The notes beneath the pieces are model-generated. The model was not told the DNA's origin. It searched no databases and worked only from the letters and a program-made list of their open reading frames with translations. This document shows positions 43,455-55,580 of a stretch of DNA of 64,000 bases, one piece after another; position 1 is the stretch's first letter, and each line of letters starts with the position of its first letter. Source of the stretch: Flammula alnicola (taxonomy: Eukaryota > Basidiomycota > Agaricomycetes > Agaricales > Strophariaceae); contig JADNRV010000191.1 in assembly GCA_015499995.1 (NCBI GenBank), positions 1 through 64,000 on the forward strand, written 5' to 3'. Both the position numbers and the translations under genes were made by a program.

Positions 43455-46229
43455 TTACTGTGCTACGAGAAGTGCGGGGTCGATAGGAGGGTTCAGGTCG
43501 ATAGAAGGGATCGGGTTGAGAGGAGTGACAAGCAGCTGGGGGGGGCTAACTCCGGTCCTTTTTTTCGTTGTCGCCTCGAAGAGATCGAATACGCCTTCAC
43601 TTGCGCATACCACTGCTAGGTGGATACCTGCATCGTGCAAACGCTGCTGCTGCACAACAAACTGCAGCATGGCAATGTTAGCCTTGTAGGCAGGTGTACC
43701 CCAATCCCAACCACCGTACAGATCGTCGATGCTCAGGCCGGAGATGTCCTTTAAGGAAGAATTCCAGAATGATCGCGTTCGGGGCGATAACCTGTTATCA
43801 TAGTCCCCGTCCATGGAATACGTGTATGGCAAATCCACGTTGGACGACTTGGCTTTGCATGTCTTCCAGAGGTAAAACCCGTACAGGGCCTCGTCTTCAG
43901 CGCATCCACAGCTCAGGTGGCCGGGAACTTGTGGTCCCGGATCAGAGCAGATCTTTGATCGCATCGTTGAAGAGTGACCGATTCCGGTGAGGTTGATATT
44001 ATCCGCTTCCGAAGCACCAGGATGCCTATTATTTTCGTGGAAGATGCATTTCGTGTTGTTGTAATTAGTGTGAAAGAACGCTAAGGCAACCTCACGAGAA
44101 TATGTGGCAGCCTCTGGGAGGAAGGCCTGGTACCTGCGGGCCATCTTGCGTAATCGGGGCGTAATGAACTTCTCGCGGTTTGCTTTGTCTACAAGGAACA
44201 GCCTAATAGCCTTACGGCCAGCTTCTGCAAAATCGGGGCGTCATCTGCTGTACTCAACAATTAATTAAAGGCGAACTCACCCTGCTCGGCTTTCTGTGTA
44301 TCTTCGTCCATTTCCCAGAAATTGTCCGACGCTGCATCTCGCTTTTGCTGCCTTCTCTTCTTCGGCTTCGCCTCGTCCTCCGTACCGGTATTGACTTCCT
44401 CCTTCATCTCCGTCGGCGTCTCCTGTATGTCTTGTTTCAGCTCTTTTTCAACGCCTTCCATGTAATCCATTCTCTGGTCTTCAAAACTGACGGTGGGAAA
44501 GGCATAGCGCGCGTCTTGCAAGAGTTGAACGCCCTTCGCTTCATCTTGGCTCTGCGATTGGGGCGGTGCGTTGCTAGTGACCATATTGAAGTGGGTATAA
44601 GCTCCCGTTACATCTAATGAAATAATAAAAACATACCTTCCCTGGCCATTGATGCCGCCTTGCAGGAGTTGAACGCCCTTCGCTTCGTCTTGGCTCTGCG
44701 GTTGGGGCGGTGCGTTGCTAGTGACCGTACTTAAATGTACATAAGCTCCCTTTCCATCTAATGAAATTATAAAAACATACCTTCCCTCGCCATTGATGCG
44801 AGCGATCACCACCGCGTCGGACGACTTTGGCTCGATGACCATCTTCAAAGCCCTAACAAGGTAAACGTCAATAAATTATTCCTAATCACAAACAAAGCCA
44901 TATCCTTACTGTTCAGGTTGGAGTATCCGGCCGTCTATAGGCACCGCCGCACTCGCGGATTGAACGGGCTGCTGAGGGACAGCTCGTCCATGTTGTTCCT
45001 CCTCATGTTCTGCCGTCGGTTTTTCGACTGTCTGGGACGACGTTGGCTCGACGCTCATATCTGAGTCAATATTCGTCAAATCCTCAGACGACGACGTTTG
45101 GGACGACGTTTCCTCGAAATTCATCTCTGCGTCAAAACCAGTCGAATCCGTAGACAACGATGGGTGCACCACCGCAGGCGGCCCCAGGCTAATGGTTTAC
45201 AGGTCAGTAAACTGCTTATATATACAAAGAAGTTTCTTACTCAAGCAGTTGGGCTGATTTTCCATCTACGGCCTGCTGAGGAGCAGTTGGCTCGACGTCC
45301 ATCTCTGTGCCAAAACCGGGCAAGTCAGGAGACACCGTTGGTTGTGTCTCCGCAGGCATTTCTCTAACGATCATGTATAGGTCAGTCAATTATTCATAGA
45401 TACAAAAAAATCCTTTACTCTTGAGGCGCCGACGCCGATGAACTAGACGTCGGATCAACAGAACTGGCAGCTTGAACGCCCGACTGCAATTCTACTCTAG
45501 CTTTCTCGAGGTCTTCTGTCGCCTTCTTGAGGGCTGCCATAGCTTCCAATTTCTGCGCTATATTTTGCGAGTGAGTTCTTATTCGATCTGTAATAAAAGA
45601 TTGACAAACGAGACCCATGTCTGCGTCGACAATTCTTTTTCCATGCCTCCTCTGCTTCAATCTTCGCTTTGACAAGGCCTGCAAGGTGCGCTAAGACAAC
45701 GCGAAGAGACTTAGTCCAAAAGTTATAACCTGTTAATATGCCGAGTACTACTTACACATATGCGTTGGGTCCATTTTTCGTTCACAAACTCGGGGGTTGA
45801 CCAAAAAGTTGGAAACTGTGCAAGAGGAACAGAAAAATGTTCCAAATCGTTCCCGTCTACAGTCCTGCTAGTCCTGCGGACTATTGCAAATTCACGGAGA
45901 TGACACACCAGAGATTGCGCAAGTTGGATTTTCCTGGCGCACACGTCCTTCTGCGTCACCAGGTCCAAGAAATTAGGGAAAAAATCAAATACGCTACTCA
46001 TGTGATAGAGAGCCCGTTTTTGAATAAAAGAAGATAAGCCTGATCCCGCGGATCGATATTTCCAGCCGCGCAGGATAGGAGGCACAGAGGAGTGTCCTGT
46101 GCGGGCGCGAGTGAAATGAGCGCGTTCTTGCTCAAGGGACGGCCATTCTTCCACAGGTGACCAGGCCATACCCGCTGCTCCACGCACGTTTGGGTGCGTC
46201 CTCCTGCGCACGGCGTATCGTCTCGACAC
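43455..46229 (-). CDS. KDZ cargo gene 2, multi-exon, unknown function
   Basis: About six exons on the minus strand read as one frame set. 46229-45757: VFDFFPNFLDLVTQKDVCAR and HFSVPLAQFPTFWSTPEFVN. 45680-45416: a helical or coiled-coil stretch, QNIAQKLEAMAALKKATEDL. 45355-45243 and 45180-44910: acidic Ser/Thr/Glu-rich segments with TEMDVEPTAP and SDMSVEPTSS repeats. 44848-44270: a twofold repeat of about 60 residues (INGEGRYVFIISLDGKGAY and INGQGRYVFIISLDVTGAY), then a basic KPKKRRQQKRD cluster that could be a nuclear signal. 44217-43455: globular, with HTNYNNTKCIFHENNRHPG and GLSIDDLYGGWDWGTPAYK. Exon joins are inferred and two genes cannot be excluded. I do not recognise it. Confidence 0.5.
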
Positions 46230-46420
46230 ACTGGACCCTCAGTTATGGCCGTGTAGAAAGAATGAAACGGCGGAAGTGATCGAAAGAGATAAAAAAACTT
46301 TATTTGAAAATTGAAAGCCGTGCACCCTATGGTCCTTCACTCAGATTTCCGACGTTCCGTCAGAATCGATCGTCCTTAATAAGGTCATTCTCTGGTGTAG
46401 TGAGCAACGGCACGCCTTCA

Positions 46421-46620
46421 GCATAGCGTCAATTTCGTCGAGGCGCCCAATGCCGAGAGGCGGCACCACGTGGGAATTTGGACTTGTTGCTATATTTTCC
46501 CGATACGTCCGGTAGATGCAGCATAGCGTCAATTTCGTCGAGGCGCCCAATGCCGAGAGGCGGCACCACGTGGGAATTTGGACTTGTTGCTATATTTTCC
46601 CGATACGTCCCGTAGATGCA
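46421..46620. repeat. 100-bp perfect tandem duplication
   Basis: 46421-46520 and 46521-46620 are the same 100 bp (gcatagcgtcaatttcgtcg to cgtagatgca) with one visible difference (g/c at gtccSgtag). Non-coding. Confidence 0.9.
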
Positions 46621-46685
46621 CTTCCAAGTTGTAGTAGTTGAGAATAGTTACATGGCGTGTAGTTCTGTAAACTTATGCCGATAGA

Positions 46686-47711
46686 TCATACCCCAAACAA
46701 CCTTGCCCCGCTCCGTCCTAACCCGTTGTCCATGGCTACGCTAAGAATACCGGTTCCAAAAGAAAGGGTCTGGACCATCTCTACAATCCAAAGCATGCGA
46801 CGAGCGCGGTCGGTAGGATCCCGAGGCAGACAATAAAGGAATTTGTGAACGTCCTCGACTAATTGAAACCCCTCAGAACGGATGGCTCTCAACCTCGACG
46901 TACGCATCGGTATAGTGCGGCCGTATCCTTCTGAATTGTTGGAAGCGGACACAAAAAACGAGTCGGCCCAATCGAGTATCTTCTGGTGTAAATCTGCCAC
47001 ATGTGAGGCTTCTTCATCCTCTGAATTTATGGCAGGCTCATCGTCGTAAGAGGCAACGGGGATTTCTGGCATATCGTCCGAAGAGGCAACGGGGATTTCT
47101 GGCATATCGTCCGAAGAGGCAACGGGGATTTCGGGCATATCGTCGGAAGAGGCAAAGGGGATTTCTGGCATGGGCGATGTTTCTGTGGATGGAGTCTCAA
47201 TGGCCAGAACTGGGTTGATCGCTGCAGCTTCTCGTTTGCTGTAATTTTTTAAGACATATTTAACACGTCTATACAATCAATTAACATGCATGTTCTTACC
47301 GTCGAAGACGATTCTCTTCGCTGCGAGAAGAGATACCATCAGAAGAGGCAATAGGGAGCGCAGGGGGGGTGATCTTTCTGGGGATGGTTCTACTGTCAGA
47401 AGCTCCTCAATCACTGCCTCTTCTTCTTCTTGTTTTCTGAATAAGAATTAAAACGGGTATACAGTAAATTACAGCTTCTTCTCTTACCGTCGAAGACGAT
47501 TTTCTTTGTTGCGCTTTGCATTCTTTTCATTAATAGCAGCCCGATTTCTAGTTCCACGAATCAGCCACGCGTTTGTGTTCCCTTTTAATTGACTCACTTT
47601 CTTATGTATCGCTGATGTTTTGTCAGGCCATCCTTGCCTATTCTCTGGCCTGATGTATTTTTTGAGCGTTTGGTCATTGTGGTAAAAGTCAGAGGTAAGT
47701 AGTGCAAACAT
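46686..47711 (-). CDS. KDZ cargo gene 3, probable frameshift
   Basis: Three exons. 47711-47486: FALLTSDFYHNDQTLKKYIR and ENRLRR. 47440-47303: KQEEEEAVIEELLTVEPSPE. 47242-46686: four copies of MPEIPVASSDD, then HQKILDWADSFFVSASNN and DVHKFLYCLPRDPTDRARR. The second exon enters in one frame, but its 3' half makes sense (PIASSDG..SRSEENRLRR, like its neighbours) only in another. The switch falls at a run of seven C (plus-strand G at about 47361-47367). Either the gene has a one-base indel or I have misjudged an intron. The ENRLRR boundary occurs in two exons, so an exon duplication is likely. Function unknown. Confidence 0.4.
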
Positions 47712-47879
47712 TACTATACAACCGTTCTGATCAGCCTGTCAACGGTATGCGTACGGCGAGTGTTGATAATTCACAATGAACGAGTCAAATATTATAAATA
47801 CATGTACTCTATGTATTATACACACATCTGAATATCCACAATGCCCTCTAACGTGCAAGTAATCGTGTAATGAGCGAGG

Positions 47880-47970
47880 AATCATGGCGGTGTATGCGAC
47901 TGATGGCGATGTATGCGACTGATGGCAGAGTATGCGACTGATGAGTGTATGCGACCAGAGTATGCGACCC
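47880..47970. repeat. short tandem repeat (gtatgcgactgatgg)n
   Basis: Five imperfect units of about 15-19 bp containing tatgcgac. Non-coding, between cargo gene 3 and the dioxygenase. Confidence 0.75.
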
Positions 47971-48252
47971 AAACCAGGGCTCGGACCCTTCGTTCTACTG
48001 TCCTAGAAGCTCAGTACCAGCGTAGCATACATTTAACACTTATACTATGGTGTTATAGAGGGATCCAGCATTGTGAATGTGTCTCATGCTGGCTGGTACA
48101 ACTCGAGCCGAGGGTCAATTCTAATTTCTGACATAGCCCAAAATGATCCCGTTAGCAACACAGTTTATTATCTGAACTCGGTATGGAATCTCATCGTGCT
48201 TCAACCCATAAAAAAGCGAGGCATATTTGACAGAAAGATATGTATTGCATAG

Positions 48253-49803
48253 CTAACTAAATGACTTGCGCAAGTCCTCTATTTTTGTAAGTAGGTCTAC
48301 GCCAAATTTCCATCGATTCGGCCGCTGACGTGAAATCTCCTCGTACAATGCAGGGTCCTGTCGCTTCAAGTCCTTCTCTTTGCGAAATCCGTAATCGACA
48401 TATCTGAATAGGCCCCCTGCTGCATACTGAGTAAAGGATGCACGAGTGTCGCCGTTGGCAACGGGAGTATTGGAGTGGGTGATCGTGGCGGATGGAATCA
48501 ATACCAGAGAGCCAGAGGGAAACTCGACGATCAGACCAAGTTCCCAGAGTATGATGTGACCGCCCTTCTTAGGATCAAAACGGCCGAGTGCTTGGATCGC
48601 GCAAAAACCGAAGGGGCAGTTGAGAACGTCGCGGTGCTTGTACGTCCAAACGTTGGGCGGGAAGTTGAAGGCGGCAGAGGGGTATACGCTGACATTCGGA
48701 GGAAAAAGGCGCGGTAGAGATGGCATGTGCTCGAAGAGGCGGTCGAGATGGTCTTTATAATAGTCGTACACCCCGGGTACAAAGGCTGCCAAAGACGCTG
48801 GAAGGCGTGGTCAGACAGACGGACAAAACGCAAAGACTAGCCCTTACCACTTGCGAATGCAGCCAGGCGTTTGACGTGAGGATTGCTGACTAGGCGCCCC
48901 ATCATGGCGGTATGTTGGTGGTTGTCGAGGTAGACGGGATGGTCGGTTCCCTGTCCATGAGTTACCCCTACATTTACGGCAGTAAAGTGGCCACGTCGAT
49001 GTGGGGCTGTCTTTGGCTGGAAGCCCGCCGTTTCGCCCTCCTCCTCCATAGCGTCGTAGACGGCTTTGCTCGATGCAACGAAGGACGGGTCATTGGGACG
49101 TCCAACGAAGGCAGCGGCGACCCGACCTTTTGAATCTACAACGAGGATGGGCGTGCTTTATAGACGGTTCAGCTGAAAGAATGGACGCGAGAAGAGAGAG
49201 GGACATACATGCCGTCCCAAGCAATCGGCGTGAAGCCGTGCGCCGAAACCAACTGCTCCCCGGTGAATGTGGCGTTGGCTCCAGCTACCTTCGCGTTTTT
49301 GGCAGAATAAGCGCCCGCGGTGGCAGGAAGCGTCGCGAAATCGAGGGGAGCGGGGATCGATTCGGCGGTTTTGACGTACTTCTTTAAGACCTCAGGCCTG
49401 GGGGTCTGCCCTTCTCTTGCCTTCTTCTCTTGCCGTTTCTTCTTCCTTCTGGCGTTATCAAGAGACGTGCCAGAGTCTGCCGGCCTTTTGAGCGCGTGGC
49501 ATGGTTGGCGGGGAGGCGCAGGCTGAGGCTGGTGGCTTGGGTCCGGTGTGTAACGGCTTTCGGCGGCGTCTGCAGAGGAAGGTATGGCGGGTGTGAAAGG
49601 TGGTTGATCCTGTTCTTCTGCAAGGTGATCCAATTCGGCCGCGGTTGACTGCTTGAGCAATGCATCAAGATCGAAGTCGGCGGGGCATTGGATAACCCTC
49701 CAGGACGGCAAAGCATCCCCAGGTTGCTGTTAAGAATGCTATAAGCGAGGTATGGAATAAGTCACCGAGAGCTTACCATGTTGGGTGCTGGTGAATGTTC
49801 CAT
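48253..49803 (-). CDS. TET/JBP-family 2-oxoglutarate/Fe(II) dioxygenase
   Basis: About four exons on the minus strand. A tiny first exon (ATG at 49803) is followed by a disordered Pro/Ala region with a basic patch (KRPADSGTSL, RRKKKRQEKK) that may be a nuclear signal. The domain begins near GFTPIAWDGITPILVVDSKG. The third block has GHFTAVNVGVTHGQGTDHP and NHQHTAMMGRLVSNPHVKR. The core has the metal ligands: WTYKHRDVLN (HxD, about 48640), then GGHIILWELGLIVEFPSG, SATITHSNTP (distal His, about 48475) and TRASFTQYAAGGLFRY (2OG-binding Arg). These fungal enzymes oxidise 5-methylcytosine in DNA; the exact product here is unknown. All catalytic residues are present. Linkage to a KDZ transposase in the same element follows the known association. 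Stop at 48253-48255. Confidence 0.85.
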
Positions 49804-50276
49804 GATCTAAAAAAAAGGTAAGCCGTGGTTGGACAAGAAATTTATAGCCGGCACGCTGCGCCCAGCTTCACGGCTCGTTTGACAACCCAGTTCCAGGTTT
49901 GAATCTTAAGTTGGCAAACCAGCAGTGAAGAAGGAAGCGTCGGGGGAAGGCTTTGTCGACTCACCTGCAGTATGGAACGGATGGGCTCGGCTAGTAGATA
50001 CTGCTAGATAGTATTAATCGGATCTCGCGAGCCACGCGACGGTTCATTCTGGAGCACGTGCCACTGTGACGCGCGCACTGCTTACAACATACAATCTATC
50101 GAAATAACCATACCCATACTTATTAATGCCGAGCGCGCATTTTCAAAATTCCGCTTTCGGCAAGTTGCTTCAGAGCCCCTAGCGACATTCGGAATTCCAA
50201 GGCCCTCCTTAGAAATCACGCTTATTACAAGGGTCCCGTGTTTATAAGCCGTACTAAATTTTAAATTCTTCATGTC
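49804..50276. other. divergent intergenic region between TET/JBP and cargo gene 5
   Basis: About 470 bp separating genes that read outward; a likely shared promoter region. I see no distinct motif. Confidence 0.4.
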
Positions 50277-50811
50277 ATGGACGCCCTTGTAACGTCGCAT
50301 GAAGAAATTTCAGACGTCTGCGGTAACCCGGATTGCAGAAACGCCCAATGCACGTCTTTGCCTTCTGTAATGTTATATGTGTACCATGGGGTGAGTAACC
50401 GGTATTGGCTTCATTGGCGTGAGTTGTAATCTCGTTTTTCAGACTGTCCGCAACGTCCCGCTGTTCTGGAATGGGCGCATTCGGAACGGATGCTTTCGGT
50501 ACCTTGAAGATATGCACCTATGCCACTTGACACAGGTTCCGGCCAAGCAGATGGTAATCTATATCTGCGACACCGATCCACGTTGGGAAATCTTTTTCCC
50601 CGAAGATCCTGTTCACCTTACGGGACGCACTCCTATTTTGCTCAGATGGACAACCCTTGAAGACCGTGATTGTATTGGTATTGAACATTTCGTAAAGAAG
50701 GTCCACGACTCGTTCGCCAACCCCCCGCCCGTCCCTGAGAGCTATATCAATAGGAGTGGAGAATTTTGTGCAAGTGATGAATACAGTGAGGAGGGAAGCG
50801 AGAAAAGTTGA
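50277..50811 (+). CDS. KDZ cargo gene 5, small Cys-containing protein
   Basis: Two exons, with a GTGAGT intron (about 50392-50442), give about 160 residues: MDALVTSHEEISDVCGNPDC start, then NVPLFWNGRIRNGCFRYLED, YICDTDPRWEIFFPEDPVH, LLRWTTLEDRDCIGIEHFV, and an acidic tail. The second ATG in the leader is used because the first is closed. N-terminal Cys residues (CGNPDCRNAQC) could bind zinc. Not recognised. It ends 7 bp before the stop of the convergent gene 6. Confidence 0.5.
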
Positions 50812-50818
50812 CGGTGGT

Positions 50819-52154
50819 TTACGTAGACGTCCTCTGTTCGCTAGCTGCAGCTTGAATCTCACCGAATCTCAGCCGAAAGGCTGCCAATTCTGCTGCTTCA
50901 CTGGCCATCTGCTCTAGAGACTTATCTAACGCTTTCTGAATCTTGTCAGTCAATCCACACTGCTCGTCGAGCTGTTTTTGAAGCTCAGCGGTATCGCGGA
51001 GCTTCGCCTCCGTAGTCTTGGAAATGAGCCTCAGAAAACTGGTAGCGAATTCATCGGTTCTGTCGCCACCATCCCGGCGTAAGCGCGGCGAGGAGTAGTT
51101 GATGGGCCCACCAGTGGCGGCAGGATGCTGAGCTCCAAAAAAAATCCAAGCGCCTGTCATAGCAGCGATGTCCTCGCACTAATGGATTAAGATTAACTTG
51201 TGCGGGGGTTCCTGAAGTTAGAGCCCAGGGACGTACTCTTGCGACCAGCGCATTGACGTTCTCAAGGAACGCCTTCGATGCCTCTTTGGACTTTACAATA
51301 GGTTCCGGTTTTTTATGTTTTCGAACAATAGCTAGAATATATCGATTAAGGGTTTGCTTTCCTTTGCACGAGGGGGAAGGGAGACATAATGCTTACTATG
51401 ATGGAGGGTGCCGCGAAGAACGCCTTTCACATGTTGATATATGGGCTTCGAAGCAGTGGCACGTATACGCGGCTTGTTGACGCGCACGGTCGAACTTAGA
51501 GATCCTGACTGGCTAGGGAGGGGTGTTGATTGAGTGTCGATAGTGAATAAACGGGGATCGAGTAATGTACGATCAATGTCTGGGGTGCTTGGTGCAGCTA
51601 ATGCCGTTGTGTCTGACTCAGAATCTTGCACATGGGGTATAGGTGAGGGCGATGTTGCTGCCGAAGAGACAGCATTTGGACCTTCGGCTACCCGCTGTGG
51701 AGAATGAAAGGAAGGGGGACCGTCCTGGACAGAGAGAGAATGGTAGGTCGGCCGAGAACATGAAGGGTGGAATACCAGACTTACAAAGGGGATTTCAGGA
51801 CGGCTGTCGAAAAACGGATTCAAGTCGGCAGCCTGCATTTGCTACTTACCACGGATATGAGACATAAAATGTACAACTAAGTCAATAAACGCACCTTCTC
51901 GGCCTCTTGCGCCAACAGCAACTCTCGACCTTTCTTGGTATGGCAGCACTCGCTACGTAGAGGTCGGCCATCGCATTTACCACAACGAGAGGGCGCTCTG
52001 TGAGGAGAAGCAGGCCCTTCCAAAGTTTTCTGCCGAGCAGAGTGTGACCTGGTAGCCTGGAGGGTGTTACTAGTCTTTCTTGTCCACTCTGCGTTAACTC
52101 GCATACCTTTTTCTGGGAACCTTGGTTAACCTTGCCGGAACCCGTCTTGCCCAT
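50819..52154 (-). CDS. KDZ cargo gene 6, zinc-cluster plus coiled coil
   Basis: Minus-strand exons from the ATG at 52154: a short basic first exon (MGKTGSGKVNQGSQKK). Next a block with RCGKCDGRPLRSECCHTKKG, a Cys/His cluster likely to bind zinc. Then a Ser/Pro-rich region (51838-51400) with SPIPHVQDSESDTTALAAPS, a short helical exon (SKAFLENVNALVAR) and a C-terminal coiled coil (KLRDTAELQKQLDEQ, KIQKALDKSLEQMASEAAEL). It is divergent from the transposase gene with 173 bp between the starts, so the pair may share a promoter. It could be an accessory DNA-binding factor (inference). Family not recognised. Confidence 0.5.
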
Positions 52155-52327
52155 GGTTGTATTGTAGAGACCAGAGAGGTGACGCATCAGCCGTTTCATT
52201 AAAAAATATTGTAACGTTTTGTAGGAACGAAAATATAACGAAAGACGTACCCCACGAACAGAAATTGTGGGCCATGCTAATTGAGTGTGCTTGTTCCTCC
52301 GATTGTAGATCAACTCCCGCTGGAAGC
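52155..52327. promoter_or_regulatory. putative bidirectional promoter, cargo gene 6 / transposase
   Basis: 173 bp between the opposed starts at 52154 and 52328. Contains aaaaatattgtaacg and gaaaatataacg words. No clear TATA box in the canonical place on either side. Confidence 0.35.
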
Positions 52328-55300
52328 ATGGACTCAGATGACGATTCAATGCGCATTGCCTATGACACCCTACCCGATTCACCGATCTCGAAAGTGAGGT
52401 ATAGGCTCGACGAGGACTCGGATTCGGATTTGGCTATAATATCACCCCAGAAAAAAGCACGGATCTCAAAGCCACAGACGAGGCCGCGAACAAGCAAGAG
52501 GAAGAGCCGACGGGGCGATTCAGAGTTGGTCCGCTCGAATCAAGCGATAGATGGCTCATCTGTCGAGCTACCATTGGGAGAAGACCTTTACGAGGTCCCA
52601 GACTGGGAGCCGTTGGGGCAGCCAAGTCTGACTCCGACGAGGGAGCCAAGTGTGAACCCGCCGACAAGCGGTTCTACTTTATACGGCGTGTTTTTGGAGA
52701 TGCTGGATTGGGACGAGTCTATGATAATGCAACTATCGCACAAGATGTTTGTGGTACGTGGTTGGAATGCCGGAAAGAACGAATCAACGGTGAGAAGCCA
52801 TGTTTTCTTCCAGTGGAAGCGCGGAGCTGACGGATGTCCAATAGGCCAAGTTATACCACCTGAACAGAGTGCAAATAGGATGCGAAATATCAATAGTGTG
52901 CCTATGCCCGAGCTGGACAGCGGAAAGTCCATGCGTTCATGAGAGATATCTGAAGGATTTCGGTGAAGTGTCCTTTCCGTTAAACGGAGGGATGAGAGGT
53001 CAGTCTGCCGCGCGAATAGAAGGTCTATACCAAGTTAACCATGCCTTGTGTAGACGATGAGGACCGAGCTTTCATTTTGTCAAGATTCGAAGACGTGATC
53101 GACGATAGCTATGTTACCAAGTTCTCAGTTCCTACGCCAGGGACGCAGTTTGCCACAATCAAAACCAGAGCTATCGTGAACACTGTGGCGTCGATACAGG
53201 CGAAGGCGCTTGGAGCTGCTCGAAGGATCCACACGCTATTGGCTGCGGCCATATCAAAGTAGCACGTAATTTTCTGCAGCAGCATCTAAAGGGCGATATC
53301 GCGGCAGAAGATTTGAATGGGAAAGACGGTTCATTACAATATTCGGGTAAGCCTTAGCACTGATTTAATATACGGGGTAATAATTGTCTCCCCTAGCAAA
53401 TGGATTGCCTGTCCTAAACCGTGCTACTAAAGGCGCACCTAAAGCCGTATCTTACGTGCCACTGCCACCACCTGTGTGGGCGCGTATTGAAAGTGATCCA
53501 GAAGGGCCCCCGCTCCCGATTTTACACACCCCGCCCGAAGTAATAAAATTGCAACAGAGCTCATCGTGCTGTTGCCAGACTCCAAGGTCAATGTATTCAG
53601 CCTCTAAACCCATCGAAATACGACCATGCACCATATATACCATTACTGGAGTTTGGCACTCAACAATCGAGGTTCAGAAATGCGATTTTTGCTCAAATCG
53701 AGTCATTGGGCCCGATGGTCGCGATCTTGGGCTGTTTAACTGGAACAACTGCCTACTTTTCACCCATGATCTGCTCGACGATTACACCAGCTCATTTACC
53801 TCATCCGAAACTCCTTTCGTGGCTTGGGTGTCCGTGATCAACCGACGTTATTTGACTCGACAGTCTCAAGAATTCGTATCAGACAAAATGTTTCGAGCCG
53901 TGTGGTTTTCCTACATACAGCTAGTCCGCCTCGACGACGATATGACCTGCTCGAAATGTGGGCCCAACCCCGACGTTGTCATTTTCGACGGCGTAACTCT
54001 GGCATTCAATCGCAAGAACCTCTTGCCTACCCTACGGCCTCCGACTACAATCAGAAATGATGCGAAAAGAAAGCGAGATGTTCGCCCCGAGCCAAACCTG
54101 CAATGTATACCGAACAAGGCACTGCGAAAATCGGTACGGGAAATCTTAACAGGCCCAAATCTAGTCCTACCAGACCTATCGTCAAAGGAAACTTTGGATA
54201 TGCCAGTGGACAGCGACCTCTCAGCCGACGAGGACGATCCTAAAAGCCTAGCTAATAAATGGCATCAAGCTTTTGTGAAGCGAACGCAGGCTCTGCTCAA
54301 CCGTATTGACGCCATCCCAAATGCCGTTGAAAAGCTGACGCAGTTGGATGAACACCTCGGTAAAATGTTTGATCATTGGTTTGGTTCGAGTGCAGTAATC
54401 ACAAAACTCGAGGCACCAGCCATCTATCGCAAGCTATTTTTGCAGGTGCGTCCTAAAATACATTCTTTTGCCAAATGGGCCTAAAAATAACCATTTCGGC
54501 ATGCAGATCGTTGCGGAAGAGACGGTGCTCCAGCTCATCAACGGCTCGGCAATGCAAAGTTTACTTGGCTTTATTCAGCGACCGACCGAGTCCGCTGCTT
54601 CGGAACTCACATGGATACCGGCACTGTACCACGTTGTGAATCACGAACTGAAGTCGGGAGGCCTTGGGCCTCACACTATGGGCGTATGCAAATGGCTATA
54701 CAAAAGAGCCTTCACGGCCTTAAAGATCTTGGAGAAATATGGATATCCTGACAAGGATTTCGTTGAGCAAAATACGCCGGAGAGGTGGCAAGAGGTAAGC
54801 GCTTATCTGATTCACACGCATTCAGTAAATATTGATCGGGGCGAATAGTCTGGCTCGTGTTATGCCATGCCCCAGATCCGGAATCGACCTGCGTATCCAT
54901 CGTTCCCCAATGACTCCGGGAGTGATAAGGCCGGCAAGGAAAAGCGTGGAGAGGGGTGTAACAAATTCTACGCCAAATACGGCGAAAGTCGCCTAACTGG
55001 TGGGATCATGGCCGTTTGGTGCACGCACAGCGTTTGCTATGGATTCCACTGCATCCCGTCGGCCGAGGGACGGAACGATGTTTTCTCTGCTCTATTTACA
55101 CGGTGGGAGAAGGCCCCCAGCATTATCGTCTACGACTTCGCATGCGCCCTCCAGCCATACTGCATGTCACGAGAACCGGAATATTTCGCCCACACGTTAT
55201 TTTTGATCGACGCATTTCACTGCACAGGGCATACTAGATGTGGACATGCCGCCTTTCTCGTGACTTACTGTGAAGCCGATCCCCGCCTCCTTGCCGTCAA

Positions 55301-55448
55301 TACCAGTGCAGCCGAATGCGGGAATAGTGGCATCAAGCGTATCAGAAAATCGGTCAGTTATATGTCTCAGGAGAGAGCAGTATTATTCACGAAGGCATTT
55401 CTCTCGATTTGGAACCGCCTGCGTCTTCAAAAAATGCAAAAGAGCTAA
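52328..55448 (+). CDS. KDZ/HMGXB3-like transposase
   Basis: Multi-exon gene. The ATG at 52328 (MDSDDDSMRIAYDTLPDSP) is chosen because upstream ATGs give a Cys-rich leader unlike family N-termini; this is not certain. After an acidic/basic N-terminus comes a SWIM-type motif (VCLCPSWTAESPCVHERYLK, about 52893-52950) and KDPHAIGCGHIKVARNFLQ. Next a block with Cys pairs (KCDFCSNRVIGPDGRDLG, FNWNNCLLFTHDLLDDY, VAWVSVINRRYL, MTCSKCGPNPDVVIFDGV). The C-terminal RNase-H-like part has the putative catalytic acidic positions: IIVYDFACALQPY, FLIDAFHCTGHTRCG and SAAECGNSGIKRIRKSVSYM. Introns at 54448-54506 and 54796-54849 are clear. The layout matches the animal/fungal HMGXB3-like branch of KDZ transposases. 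No disabling change was seen, but exons in 52690-52960 are uncertain. Confidence 0.75.
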
Positions 55449-55580
55449 ATAGAGTAACCACGTATATCATATTTACAATAAATCAATTCACTTTTGTAAT
55501 CGTTCTGGATTATTTGGCCGCCATTTGAAATTGTGCCAACAAAACCGTTAGCGCTTGAAAATTCTCTTTTGTGTTCTCCC

